A DNA stretch of 64,000 nucleotides, taken from the NCBI RefSeq assembly GCF_001005305.1, contig NZ_LBMH01000007.1, forward strand, positions 62,001 to 126,000, written 5' to 3'. A model generated the notes under the pieces. It did no database searches, was not told the DNA's origin, and was given only the letters and a program-made list of their open reading frames with translations. The position numbers and the translations under genes were made by a program. The DNA is from Kordia zhangzhouensis. Lineage in GTDB: Bacteria > Bacteroidota > Bacteroidia > Flavobacteriales > Flavobacteriaceae. Below are positions 16,332-25,426 of the stretch, one piece after another (position 1 is the first letter of the stretch; every line of letters begins with the position of its first letter).

Positions 16332-18191
16332 TTAGTCTAATAAAAATTCTTCTTTCCAATCGTCTTTATCTTCCCAACTTGGCTGCTCCTCTTTTTTATA
16401 TACATAATTTCCAATAACTAAATAATCCATTTCTGTTCGCATAAAACAACGGTAGGCATCATCGGGAGTACATACAATAGGCTCGCCACGCACGTTGAAA
16501 CTTGTATTTACTACAACACCAACTCCTGTAATTTTTTTAAACTCATGAATTAATTCCCAATATTCAGGATTGGTTTCTTTGTGAACAGTTTGAATACGTC
16601 CAGAGAAATCGATATGTGTAATAGCTGGTAATGAAGAACGCTGCACATATAGTTTTTCTCGAATTGGCAATTCGTGATAGTTTGCAGGAACATCGCGTTG
16701 AATATTTGGGTGTACTTTGTGTACCAATAACATATACGGAGAAATTCCATCATAATCAAAAAACTCAGTAACATCTTCTGCCAAAACTGAAGGTGCAAAA
16801 GGTCTGAAAGATTCTCTGTATTTGATTTTCAAGTTAAGTTTTTTTTGCATTTCAGGATTTCTAGCATCGCCTAAAATACTTCTTCTCCCCAATGCACGCG
16901 GACCAAATTCCATACGACCTTGCATCCAACCCACAGCATTTCCTTTTGATATATAACCTGCTACTTCTTTGGTTAGCGCACTAAAGTCTGAAAAGTGGGT
17001 CGCTTTTGCTCCGTATTTTCTATTTATATTTTCCACATCAAGAGATGAAAATTCAGGTCCGAGATAAGAACCTTTCATTGCATCATTAGATTCAATTTCA
17101 CGTTCTTGATCAAAATACGTATGGTATGCTGTTAACGCTGCTCCTAATGCTCCACCAGCATCTCCCGCAGCGGGTTGTATAAATATTTCTTTAAAAATGT
17201 GTTCGTCTTGTAACTTTCCATTTGCTACACAATTCAATGCAACTCCTCCAGCCATACAGAGATAATCTGCTCCCGTAATTTCTTTAGCATGTTTTGCTAA
17301 TTTGATAATAATTTCTTCGGTAACTTCTTGAATTGCCAAGCCTAAATCTGAATGTTGTTGTTCAAATTCCGACTCAGAAGTTCTTCTTGGAAAACCGAAC
17401 AATTCTTCCCACTTATCATCATATACCATGCGCAATCCTACCGCATAATTGAAATAGTTTTGATCTAACCAAATTGATCCATCATCATTGATCTTGATTA
17501 GTTTGGTTGTAATAATTTCTTTGAATCTGTGTACACGTTCCGAATTTGGATTTCCGTAGGGAGCTAATCCCATAAGTTTATATTCGCCAGAATTGACTTT
17601 AAAACCAAGAAAATAAGTAAATGCTGAATACAACAATCCTACAGAGTGAGGAAATTGTAATTCTTTAAGCATTGTTATATTTTTTCCTTCTCCAACACTT
17701 ATGGAAGCTGTTGCCCATTCTCCTACTCCATCAAGTGTAAGAATCGCAGCTTTTTGATAAGGTGATGGATAAAAAGCACTCGCAGCATGCGATAAATGAT
17801 GCTCTGGGAATAATAGTGTAAGTTTCCGTTTGTTGAATGATTGAATTTGTTTCAATTCATCTTTAATCAATTTTTTAAGAAACATTTTTTCTTTTAGCCA
17901 CACTGGAATTGCTGTAATAAACGACGATACTCCTTTGGGAGAAAAACCGTAATAGGTTTCTAATAAGCGTTCAAACTTAAGCAATGGCTTGTCATAAAAT
18001 ACAACCGCATCTAGTTGATCTATTGTAGTGCCTGCATATTCCAAACAGTATTTTACTGCATTTGTGGGAAAAGCAGGATCGTGTTTTTTTCGTGTGAAAC
18101 GTTCTTCTTGAGCAGCTGCGAGAATTTTTCCATCTCGAATGATTGCTGCTGCAGAATCGTGGTAAAATGCAGATATTCCTAATATCGTCAT
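16332..18191 (-). CDS. Carbamoyltransferase (NodU/CmcH/SxtI family)
   Basis: A protein of about 619 residues. It starts MTILGISAFYHDSAAAIIRDG and contains EERFTRKKHDPAFP, the metal-site region HHLSHAASAFYPSP, LTLDGVGEWATAS, CMAGGVALNCVANGKL and GRMEFGPRALGRRSILGDAR, then VVNTSFNVRGEPIVCTPDDA. This is the full O-carbamoyltransferase fold, with the Kae1-like domain and the C-terminal carbamoyl-phosphate domain. The family transfers a carbamoyl group from carbamoyl phosphate to a hydroxyl, via carbamoyl-AMP. I chose the ATG at 18191 because the conserved start TILGISAFYHDSAA follows directly; the ATG at 18212 adds seven residues. The glycan is the probable acceptor. Confidence 0.92.
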   Translation of the reverse strand: MTILGISAFYHDSAAAIIRDGKILAAAQEERFTRKKHDPAFPTNAVKYCLEYAGTTIDQLDAVVFYDKPLLKFERLLETYYGFSPKGVSSFITAIPVWLKEKMFLKKLIKDELKQIQSFNKRKLTLLFPEHHLSHAASAFYPSPYQKAAILTLDGVGEWATASISVGEGKNITMLKELQFPHSVGLLYSAFTYFLGFKVNSGEYKLMGLAPYGNPNSERVHRFKEIITTKLIKINDDGSIWLDQNYFNYAVGLRMVYDDKWEELFGFPRRTSESEFEQQHSDLGLAIQEVTEEIIIKLAKHAKEITGADYLCMAGGVALNCVANGKLQDEHIFKEIFIQPAAGDAGGALGAALTAYHTYFDQEREIESNDAMKGSYLGPEFSSLDVENINRKYGAKATHFSDFSALTKEVAGYISKGNAVGWMQGRMEFGPRALGRRSILGDARNPEMQKKLNLKIKYRESFRPFAPSVLAEDVTEFFDYDGISPYMLLVHKVHPNIQRDVPANYHELPIREKLYVQRSSLPAITHIDFSGRIQTVHKETNPEYWELIHEFKKITGVGVVVNTSFNVRGEPIVCTPDDAYRCFMRTEMDYLVIGNYVYKKEEQPSWEDKDDWKEEFLLD

Positions 18192-18239
18192 AATCGCTTT
18201 ATTATGAAACACAGTACCTGTGCCTCATTTTGATAGTTT

Positions 18240-20699
18240 TTATCTTTTCTTAAAAGGGCGTAATAATCTAGACATAAATGATTGTCTTTCTTCTTCATGA
18301 TATCCATTTCCATAATTTCCATAGCCATAACCGTAGCCATAGCCATAACCGTAGCCGTAACCATAGCCATATTTGGTTTTTTGGCGGTAATCATTGAATA
18401 CAAAACTGATATTCTTTACTTCTCCTTTTTTATATTTTTCATTAATGATATTCAACATGGCTTTTTTAGAGTAATCCTGTCGAATCATATATACTGTAGC
18501 ATCTACATGTCGAATCAAATCTAACGCATCAGATACTAATCCCAAAGGAGGCGTATCTAAAATGATGTAATCATAACGTTGTTTCAGTTGAGACATCAAT
18601 TCATCCAACTGTTCACTTATTAACAATTCTGAAGGATTGGGCGGCACAGGTCCTGAAGTAATTACATCCAAATTGTCATATGGTGTGTTTTGAATGACTT
18701 CATCCATACTTTTTTGACCGATTAAATAGTTTACTACACCTACATCATTGCTAATTCCAAAGTCTCCAAAAATTTTAGGCTTGCGCAAGTCCAATCCAAC
18801 CAATACTGTTTTTCTTCCAGTTAAAGAAAATACAGACGCCACATTGATAGAACAGAAAGTCTTTCCTTCTCCACTAACAGATGAAGTAATTAGTACTGTT
18901 TTTGAAGTGTCTTTATCAAGGTTTTTATATATGTATTGCAAACTTGATCGAATTCCTCTAAAAGCTTCAGCAACTGATGATTTTGGGCTTTCAAACACAG
19001 CTAAATTTGAACTGGATCGACTACGACTTACAATCCCTAACAATGGAATATTAGATAGTTTTTTAATGTCTTCTGGAGTGTTTATATTGTTATCTAACAA
19101 GGTAACTAAGAAAACAAAAGCTAGCGGAATCAATAATCCAATAAAGAATGCTATGGAATAGTTTTTCTTTGTGTTAGGAAGAATTGAAGTCTGTCCTAAA
19201 TCACGTGCATTGTCAATCACTTTTACATCCGACACATTTGCCGCTTTAACAATTCCAGCTTCGTTCTTCTTTTCAAGTAACATTGTGTACGAAGCTTCGC
19301 TAATTTTGTAACTGCGTTCTATATTGAATAATTGTTGTTCTTCTTCTGGTAATTTTCTAAATTCTGCATTCGCTCTAGCAGTTCTTCGTTCGACATTATC
19401 AATATCAATATTGGTAGACGCGCGAGCGGTTTTAATATTTTCAAGCAATACACGTTTGGTCGCTTCAATATCTTGATCAATTTCTTTAAAGAAAATATCA
19501 TTTTTAACCGTTTCTCCAAGTTTGGCTCTACGAATAGACAATCCGACAATTTTAGACACATTGTTCATTATATTCGGATCATCAATGCCTGAAGATGCTG
19601 GAGCAGGCAATGCTCTGTAATCAGAACTATTGTTTAAATAATCTTCTAATAATTTGTAGTACTCAAGTTTTAATAAATAATTATTTTTTTCAATACTATA
19701 TTGATTGAGCTTTGCAAATACTTCTTCTCCTTTTGCTGAAGGATTAAACACTTTATTTTCTTGCTTATATCTTTTAAGCTTCTGCTCATCTTTTCGCAAA
19801 GAATCTTCAACTCCATCAATCATTTTATCAATAAATTCCAACGTATTCGTTGCAAATTGATTTTTCTCTTCAAGTTGCTTTCTCTTTAAAATCTCTGTTG
19901 TTAAGTTCAAATAATCTGCTAAAATAGCTCGATTAGGCCCTGTAAGACTCAGCACCAACATAGAAGCTCCTTGTATTTTTAGATTTACTCCAATAGAGCG
20001 ATACTTAGAAATTTCAGAATTTAAACTTGTAAAATAGACAAAGTATTCTTTTCCAATTTCAATCTTTGTATCTCTTCTAGCTGTCAAAGCAAATTTGAAA
20101 TAGTTTGTAGAAGCTTCTTCATTTAAAACAAACTCACCTGTGTAAGGCGTCTCTCCATGAGCGATCTTTGCTATTTTGTTCAATTTATAATTGAGTCCAC
20201 TAAAACTTTCTGCTGTTGAAAAATCAATACTAGCCGTATATTTTTGATCGCTGCTAAAAACAATTTTAATTGGCGTATTGAGAATTTGCGGAAAACTTTC
20301 ATCTATACTAACAATAAAGGGAGCTTCAGTATGAATGTCTTCCAAACGATATTCACCTTGCACTTTGTAGTGTATATATGATTCGAGCATTCGTACTACA
20401 TCTTCATTATGTGCTCTCGATTTTAATGTAGTTTTAATGGTTTCTACTTTATCACTCGCACCACCCCAATTGAACGTAAGGTTCATACTCGAAGAAAAAA
20501 ATGGATTTTGCTCTTCTTTGATTGATATTAAACTCTCTATTCGGTATATGCGCTGTAATCGTTTATTATAAAAGTATGTTGCAACGAAAGCGATTCCTAA
20601 CGTAATCACAAAAAGATACCAATAATTCAATGCTCGAAACGCAAGCGCTTTGATATCAAAAGAATTCTGTGATTTTAATTCTTCAAATTCCTCTTCCAT
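18240..20699 (-). CDS. Wzc-like polysaccharide co-polymerase / tyrosine kinase with YG-repeat tail
   Basis: An 819-residue protein with an N-terminal Wzz domain bounded by two membrane helices (about residues 30-47 and 505-525) and a periplasmic coiled-coil middle. A cytoplasmic BY-kinase domain has Walker A SSVSGEGKT (606-614), Walker A' GLDLRKPK (635-642) and Walker B YIILDTPP (711-718). The C-terminus carries nine YG dipeptides (777-794) and two more tyrosines, then a basic end. Tyrosine clusters at this place are the autophosphorylation tails of BY-kinases, which control chain length and export with Wza. The Wza-like gene lies 5 bases upstream. Confidence 0.9.
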   Translation of the reverse strand: MEEEFEELKSQNSFDIKALAFRALNYWYLFVITLGIAFVATYFYNKRLQRIYRIESLISIKEEQNPFFSSSMNLTFNWGGASDKVETIKTTLKSRAHNEDVVRMLESYIHYKVQGEYRLEDIHTEAPFIVSIDESFPQILNTPIKIVFSSDQKYTASIDFSTAESFSGLNYKLNKIAKIAHGETPYTGEFVLNEEASTNYFKFALTARRDTKIEIGKEYFVYFTSLNSEISKYRSIGVNLKIQGASMLVLSLTGPNRAILADYLNLTTEILKRKQLEEKNQFATNTLEFIDKMIDGVEDSLRKDEQKLKRYKQENKVFNPSAKGEEVFAKLNQYSIEKNNYLLKLEYYKLLEDYLNNSSDYRALPAPASSGIDDPNIMNNVSKIVGLSIRRAKLGETVKNDIFFKEIDQDIEATKRVLLENIKTARASTNIDIDNVERRTARANAEFRKLPEEEQQLFNIERSYKISEASYTMLLEKKNEAGIVKAANVSDVKVIDNARDLGQTSILPNTKKNYSIAFFIGLLIPLAFVFLVTLLDNNINTPEDIKKLSNIPLLGIVSRSRSSSNLAVFESPKSSVAEAFRGIRSSLQYIYKNLDKDTSKTVLITSSVSGEGKTFCSINVASVFSLTGRKTVLVGLDLRKPKIFGDFGISNDVGVVNYLIGQKSMDEVIQNTPYDNLDVITSGPVPPNPSELLISEQLDELMSQLKQRYDYIILDTPPLGLVSDALDLIRHVDATVYMIRQDYSKKAMLNIINEKYKKGEVKNISFVFNDYRQKTKYGYGYGYGYGYGYGYGYGNYGNGYHEEERQSFMSRLLRPFKKR
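18318..18371 (-). repeat. Hexanucleotide repeat encoding (Tyr-Gly)9
   Basis: Nine in-frame copies of a six-base unit (TATGGC, TATGGT, TACGGC or TACGGT; the last copy is TATGGA) encode the Tyr-Gly tail of the Wzc-like kinase. The third positions vary between copies, so the protein repeat seems to be kept by selection rather than by recent slippage alone. Changes in copy number would keep the reading frame. Confidence 0.9.
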
Positions 20700-20704
20700 G
20701 CTTC

Positions 20705-21505
20705 CTATAAATTTCTAGACAAAACTAACACACTGGTTACCAACGACAAAACAGTGACTACTGTAGTAATTGATTCTAATAAAGTAGTTCCCGTTCCAAG
20801 CGATTTTTGCTTCAATGGCTTTACATAAATCATATCGTTTGGCTGAATGTAATAATACGGGGAGTTAAATGCATTTTCGTCTGTTAAATCAATATGATGT
20901 ATTTTTTGTCCTTGTGGATATTGACGAATAATTAACACATCTTTTCTATTTCCCACCAAGTTAATATCTCCTGCACTTGCTAATGCTTCAATAATATTTA
21001 CGCGATCTTGAAATAAAGTAAAAATTCCAGTGTTTCCTACTTCTCCTGTTACAGTAAATCGCAATCCTGCTAATCGTACAACAATAAAAAGATCTTCGGC
21101 TTTTTTAAAATATTCGTTTAATAATTTCTCTTTAATTGCCTCTTCAATCTCATCTGTTGTATACGCAAGCACATTCATTTCTCCTAAAATTGGAATCTCG
21201 ATATTTCCATGCTTACTTACTGTAAATCCATTAAAATATAAACCTTGTTCTGTTTGAGATATATTCCCTGCTTCGGCAGATACTGGTTGAAACATTGCGG
21301 CTAGTCGTTGATCCGTAGATTTTATACTGATGGATAATAAGTCGCCAATTTGAATTCTATAAGGCTTTTCATTGAGTTTAATAGATTTGTCTATCAACTC
21401 TTTTTCACTATTCTGCGTCCCGAAATAGGTCATTTCTTTATTGGAAACACAAGAAGTCAACAAAAAGAATATGACAAGGATTGCTATTGGGGCTTTCAAT
21501 TTCAT
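20705..21505 (-). CDS. Wza-like polysaccharide export outer-membrane lipoprotein
   Basis: A protein of about 266 residues. The start MKLKAPIAILVIFFLLTSC gives a lipoprotein signal with lipobox LTSC. A Poly_export domain (PYRIQIGDLLSISI onward, about residues 50-140), an SLBB-like segment (FTVTGEVGNTGIFTLF) and a C-terminal membrane-spanning stretch (LLESITTVVTVLSLVTSVLVLSRNL) follow. It should form the outer-membrane channel that works with Wzc. The ATG at 21505 was preferred over the one at 21514, which adds three residues to the signal. It is the first gene of the glycan operon. Confidence 0.88.
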   Translation of the reverse strand: MKLKAPIAILVIFFLLTSCVSNKEMTYFGTQNSEKELIDKSIKLNEKPYRIQIGDLLSISIKSTDQRLAAMFQPVSAEAGNISQTEQGLYFNGFTVSKHGNIEIPILGEMNVLAYTTDEIEEAIKEKLLNEYFKKAEDLFIVVRLAGLRFTVTGEVGNTGIFTLFQDRVNIIEALASAGDINLVGNRKDVLIIRQYPQGQKIHHIDLTDENAFNSPYYYIQPNDMIYVKPLKQKSLGTGTTLLESITTVVTVLSLVTSVLVLSRNL

Positions 21506-21528
21506 TAGGTACACTGTTGTTGAATAAG

Positions 21529-21536
21529 CAAATATA
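21529..21536 (-). promoter_or_regulatory. Putative Bacteroidota -7 element before the glycan operon
   Basis: On the minus strand these bases read TATATTTG, an exact TAnnTTTG match, 24 bases before the wza-like start. I found no TTG at the usual 17-23 base distance, so the -33 part is weak. It is the best candidate for the operon promoter in the 109-base divergent gap to the ABC-F gene. Confidence 0.4.
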
Positions 21537-21614
21537 AGTTTTACACAGTAATAATAAAATTCTATGCAATATATCTGATCTTTTTATTTTTAATTTGTAA
21601 AAAATATCTACGAA

Positions 21615-23474
21615 GTGAATTATTTATCTGTCGAAAACATCTCAAAGTCTTATGGCGAGCGTGTATTGTTTGATGCAATTTCTTTTGGAATCAATAAAGA
21701 TCAAAAAGTGGCTTTGATTGCTAAAAATGGTACAGGAAAAACCTCTTTACTTAATATTATTGCAGGAATTGAAGAACCAGATAGTGGGCAGATTGTTTCT
21801 CGTAAAGGAATACACATTGCTTTTTTGTCGCAAGACGAAAATTTAGATCCTCATCTGACGATTGAAGAAACCATTTTTGCTTCTGATAACCCGATTCTAG
21901 AAATCATTGCCAATTACGAACGAGCACTATTACATCCAGACGACACAGAAGCATATCAAAAAGCATTTGAAAAAATGGATCTTCATAATGCTTGGGATTT
22001 CGAAACACAATACAAACAAATTCTTTTCAAGTTAAAACTTGAAGATTTGACTCAAAAAGTGAGTAACTTGTCTGGAGGACAGAAAAAACGATTAGGTCTA
22101 GCCACAATATTAATCAATAAGCCAGACTTATTAATTCTTGATGAGCCTACAAATCATTTAGATCTAGAAATGATTGAATGGCTTGAAGAATACTTTAAAA
22201 AAGAAAACATCACACTGTTCATGGTTACTCACGATCGGTATTTTTTGGAACGTGTTTGCAATGAAATCCTCGAACTAGAAAACGGTCAATTATACAATTA
22301 CAAAGGTAGCTACTCTTACTATTTGGATAAAAAAGAAGCGCGAATACAATCCGAACAAGCTTCTGTAGAAAAAGCGAAGAACCTTTATAAAAAAGAGCTT
22401 GATTGGATGCGTCGCCAACCTAAAGCACGTACAACCAAATCTAAGTCTCGAATTGATGATTTTTATGTAATCAAAGAAAAAGCACACCAACGAAGAAAAG
22501 AGCACGAAGTTCAATTGGAAATTAATATGGAACGTATGGGAAGTAAAATTCTCGAATTGCATAATGTTTCCAAATCATTTCAAGACAAAACTCTGCTCAA
22601 TAAATTTGAATATGTGTTCAAAAAAGGAGAACGCATTGGAATTATTGGGAAAAATGGTACTGGAAAATCTACCTTTTTAAATTTGGTTACAGGAAATATA
22701 AAACCTGATGCTGGCAAAATTATTGTTGGAGAAACCATCAAATTTGGATATTATACGCAAAGTGGAATTCAACCCAAAGAAGGACAAAAAGTAATCGATG
22801 TTATCAAAGAATATGGCGAATATATTCCTCTCAAAAAAGGACGTTTAATTTCTGCCGCACAATTACTTGAACGCTTTTTATTTGATCGTAAAAAACAATA
22901 TGATTATGTTGAAAAATTATCGGGTGGTGAATTGAAACGTTTATACCTATGTACGGTTTTAATTCAAAACCCTAATTTTCTTATTCTTGATGAACCTACA
23001 AACGACTTGGATATTGTAACGCTCAATGTATTGGAAAGTTTTCTGCTAGATTTCCCTGGTTGTTTACTAGTTGTTTCTCACGATCGCTACTTTATGGACA
23101 AAATTGTAGATCATTTATTTGTTTTTCGAGGGAATGCAGTCGTAGAAGATTTTCCTGGAAATTACACCGATTATAGAGTATATGAAGACAGTATTGAGCC
23201 TGAAACCAAATCTCCTGAAAAGAAAGAAAAAAAATCATGGCGTCAAGACGAAAGTGACAAATTAACCTATAATGAACAAAAAGAGTACAAACGATTGGAA
23301 AAAGACATTCAACGTTTGGAAGAAGAAAAAGAAGCCATTGAGCAATTGTTTGTTGCAGGTGAATTAACTCAAGAAGAAATTCAAGAAAAGTCACTAGAAT
23401 TACAAAAGATTATTGACGAATCGGAAGAAAAAACAGAACGTTGGTTTGAATTGGCTTCAAAAATAGAAGAATAG
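21615..23474 (+). CDS. ABC-F family ATPase (Uup/YdiF-like)
   Basis: A 619-residue soluble protein with a GTG start (MNYLSVENISKSYGERVLF). Two ABC domains carry Walker A KNGTGKTSLLN and KNGTGKSTFLNL, signatures LSGGQKKRLGL and LSGGELKRLYL, and Walker B LLILDEPTNHLD and FLILDEPTNDLD. A linker lies between them and a C-terminal coiled coil runs from about residue 550 to 619. There are no membrane segments. ABC-F proteins bind the ribosome and act on stalled or special translation states; the coiled-coil end is typical of Uup. It is divergent from the glycan operon and followed 2 bases later by a methyltransferase gene. Confidence 0.93.
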   Translation: MNYLSVENISKSYGERVLFDAISFGINKDQKVALIAKNGTGKTSLLNIIAGIEEPDSGQIVSRKGIHIAFLSQDENLDPHLTIEETIFASDNPILEIIANYERALLHPDDTEAYQKAFEKMDLHNAWDFETQYKQILFKLKLEDLTQKVSNLSGGQKKRLGLATILINKPDLLILDEPTNHLDLEMIEWLEEYFKKENITLFMVTHDRYFLERVCNEILELENGQLYNYKGSYSYYLDKKEARIQSEQASVEKAKNLYKKELDWMRRQPKARTTKSKSRIDDFYVIKEKAHQRRKEHEVQLEINMERMGSKILELHNVSKSFQDKTLLNKFEYVFKKGERIGIIGKNGTGKSTFLNLVTGNIKPDAGKIIVGETIKFGYYTQSGIQPKEGQKVIDVIKEYGEYIPLKKGRLISAAQLLERFLFDRKKQYDYVEKLSGGELKRLYLCTVLIQNPNFLILDEPTNDLDIVTLNVLESFLLDFPGCLLVVSHDRYFMDKIVDHLFVFRGNAVVEDFPGNYTDYRVYEDSIEPETKSPEKKEKKSWRQDESDKLTYNEQKEYKRLEKDIQRLEEEKEAIEQLFVAGELTQEEIQEKSLELQKIIDESEEKTERWFELASKIEE

Positions 23475-23476
23475 AC

Positions 23477-24241
23477 ATGTGGTATCAGATCTTTGCATAT
23501 TTTAGATTCTTTTTCAAATCCACCAATCAGCACGGAATTCATTCGCCATTTGTGTATGATCTAGTTACCAAGTGCTTTTATGACACATCTTCAAAAGAGA
23601 TTTACAAGACCATTCAACAGTATCGCAAAGAATTATTGCAAAATGATACTGAAATTGAAATCAAAGATTTTGGTGCAGGAAGCAGAGTATTTTCGTCCAA
23701 CCAAAGAAAAGTTTCCGCTATTGCGAAAAATGCAGGTATTATCCAAAAAAGAGCGCAATTATTAGCACGACTTGTCTCCTATTTATCAATTCAAAATAGT
23801 TTGGAACTGGGAACTTCTTTAGGAATGGCAACCATTGCCATGAAACATGCTGGCGAAATTTTTTCAATTGAAGGTTGCCCACAAACAGCAGCAATTGCAA
23901 AAAAATACTTGCAAAAATTCAACATAGAACACGCTTCAATAAGTGTTGCTCCTTTTGAAAAGATAGTACCGCAATTTGTGAATAAAAAATTTGATCTCGT
24001 CTATTTTGATGGAAATCATCAAAAAGAAGCTACAGTAAACTATTTTGAGCAATTAGTAGGGACTGCCCATAATGATTCAGTCTTCATCTTTGATGACATT
24101 CACTGGAGTAAAGGCATGACAGAAGCTTGGAACATCATAAAAGCTCATCCAAAAGTCACAGTTACGATAGATACCTTTTTTTGGGGATTTGTATTTTTTC
24201 GTAAAGAACAAGCAAAAGAACACTTCATTGTACGCTTATAA
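23477..24241 (+). CDS. O-methyltransferase-like class I SAM methyltransferase
   Basis: A 254-residue protein with the N-terminal QHGIHSPFVYDLVTKCFY, which is common in Bacteroidota proteins of this type. It also has the SAM region SLELGTSLGMATIAMK, FSIEGCPQTAAIAKKYL and FDLVYFDGNHQKEATVNYFE, then FIFDDIHWSKGMTEAW. The D-G-x-H and DDIHWS motifs recall the metal-dependent O-methyltransferase family (Methyltransf_24/COMT-like). The substrate is unknown. It is probably co-transcribed with the ABC-F gene (2-base gap). A 101-base gap follows with no clear terminator. Confidence 0.8.
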   Translation: MWYQIFAYFRFFFKSTNQHGIHSPFVYDLVTKCFYDTSSKEIYKTIQQYRKELLQNDTEIEIKDFGAGSRVFSSNQRKVSAIAKNAGIIQKRAQLLARLVSYLSIQNSLELGTSLGMATIAMKHAGEIFSIEGCPQTAAIAKKYLQKFNIEHASISVAPFEKIVPQFVNKKFDLVYFDGNHQKEATVNYFEQLVGTAHNDSVFIFDDIHWSKGMTEAWNIIKAHPKVTVTIDTFFWGFVFFRKEQAKEHFIVRL

Positions 24242-24342
24242 CTTGCAATCAAAAAGATTCGGCTTAAAATTTCATTAATATTCACGAGAAATAAAGTAAA
24301 TTCGTAGTAATTTTTATATTTAGCCCTGAAAAACCTATTATA

Positions 24343-25164
24343 GTGAGCAATCAACGTTTAGAAGAAGTATTAGAAGTCAATAAAAAGCAGAAGGAATTCT
24401 ACAACGTAAAAAAGAAAAATGCAGCAACAAAGCTTTGGTCTTTTATGCGAAATAAATTGCTGTCTGACTTCCGAAAAGAATTAAAAATCAACGAACAAGT
24501 ATACGAAAAACACAAATCGTGGTTAGGCGATCTTTCTAATAAAAAGGTTTTAGACTTAGGTTGTTATGCGGGCAACCATTTAAGTTTATATTTGGCCGAA
24601 AATGCCAAAAGTTATTTAGGAATAGATCTTAGTGATAAAGCTATTGGACAATTGAACGAGCGCTTAAAAGACATTCCTTCTGCCAAAGCTGAAGCTATAG
24701 ATTTTTTATCCCCCGATTTTACTGAAACCGATTTTGACATTATTTATGCTTACGGAGTTTTGCATCACTTTGAAAGTTTAGACCTTTTATTTGGAAAACT
24801 AAAAGAAAAACTAGCGAAAAATGGAAAACTCATTTCATATGACCCGCTTAAAACAAGTTTACCTTTACGTATCATTCGTGGTTTGTACAGACCGTTTCAA
24901 TCGGATGCCGATTGGGAATGGCCATTTACAAAGAAAACTGTGCAACGCTTCCACAGTGAATTTAACGTAGTTGAACGTAGAGCTATTTTAGGAAGTTCTA
25001 AATGGGCATTTTTCCTAAACTTGATTCCCATGAGCGCAGAAAAAAAGTTGAATTACATTAAAAAATTACATCAAAAAGACTGGGAACAATCACTTACAAA
25101 TGATACTCATCTGTATAAATGCATGCACCTTACTATGCTAATGGAACAAAACACTAACTCATGA
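24343..25164 (+). CDS. Class I SAM-dependent methyltransferase
   Basis: A 273-residue protein with a GTG start (24343) and motif I KVLDLGCYAGNHLSLYLA, acidic LGIDLSDKAI, and DIIYAYGVLHHFESLDLLFG. The later part DWEWPFTKKTVQRF fits the family of small-molecule or lipid methyltransferases. Its stop overlaps the next small gene as ATGA, which suggests translational coupling with two tiny membrane proteins and the cobalamin adenosyltransferase. No substrate can be assigned. Confidence 0.8.
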   Translation: MSNQRLEEVLEVNKKQKEFYNVKKKNAATKLWSFMRNKLLSDFRKELKINEQVYEKHKSWLGDLSNKKVLDLGCYAGNHLSLYLAENAKSYLGIDLSDKAIGQLNERLKDIPSAKAEAIDFLSPDFTETDFDIIYAYGVLHHFESLDLLFGKLKEKLAKNGKLISYDPLKTSLPLRIIRGLYRPFQSDADWEWPFTKKTVQRFHSEFNVVERRAILGSSKWAFFLNLIPMSAEKKLNYIKKLHQKDWEQSLTNDTHLYKCMHLTMLMEQNTNS

Positions 25165-25316
25165 GCCTAGAATTAATCATTATTATTGTTATCGTGGCAA
25201 TATTAGCACCTTTGCTATTAATCAACACACGAAAAAACAAAAAGCAAAATCAAGGGCGAAAAAGCCGTTCGTTTATGGGCAATTATTTAGAAGAAAAGAA
25301 GAGAAACCAAAAATGA
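25161..25316 (+). CDS. Small membrane protein, 51 residues
   Basis: An ATG at 25161 overlaps the methyltransferase stop (ATGA). The product starts MSLELIIIIVIVAILAPLLL, a single membrane helix, followed by a strongly basic, Lys/Arg/Asn-rich cytoplasmic tail. The ATGA junctions on both sides and the membrane-helix start argue for a real gene. I do not recognise a family; proteins of this type are common and uncharacterised in flavobacteria. Confidence 0.6.
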   Translation: MSLELIIIIVIVAILAPLLLINTRKNKKQNQGRKSRSFMGNYLEEKKRNQK

Positions 25317-25399
25317 AGACCAATTGGCTAGTTCCTGTAGCAATAATCATAGGTTTTATATTTGTATTCATATCAAATAAAAAAACTAAAAAAAATTGA
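25313..25399 (+). CDS. Possible 28-residue single-helix protein
   Basis: An ATG at 25313 overlaps the stop of the preceding 51-residue gene as ATGA and reads MKTNWLVPVAIIIGFIFVFI plus a basic tail to a TGA at 25397-25399. The form (one helix, Lys-rich end) copies its neighbour. Its reality rests only on the chained overlaps and the hydrophobic pattern. Confidence 0.4.
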   Translation: MKTNWLVPVAIIIGFIFVFISNKKTKKN

Positions 25400-25426
25400 T
25401 GGAAAATCCAAAAGAAGAAAAAGAAG

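Noticed and set aside
18301-18375. Possible CRISPR or minisatellite array
   Set aside because: The repeats are contiguous six-base coding units without spacers.
18188-18524. Open frames on both strands rich in Met-Ala-Thr or Ile-Ala-Val repeats
   Set aside because: They are other-frame readings of the hexanucleotide repeat in the Wzc-like gene and have no independent support.
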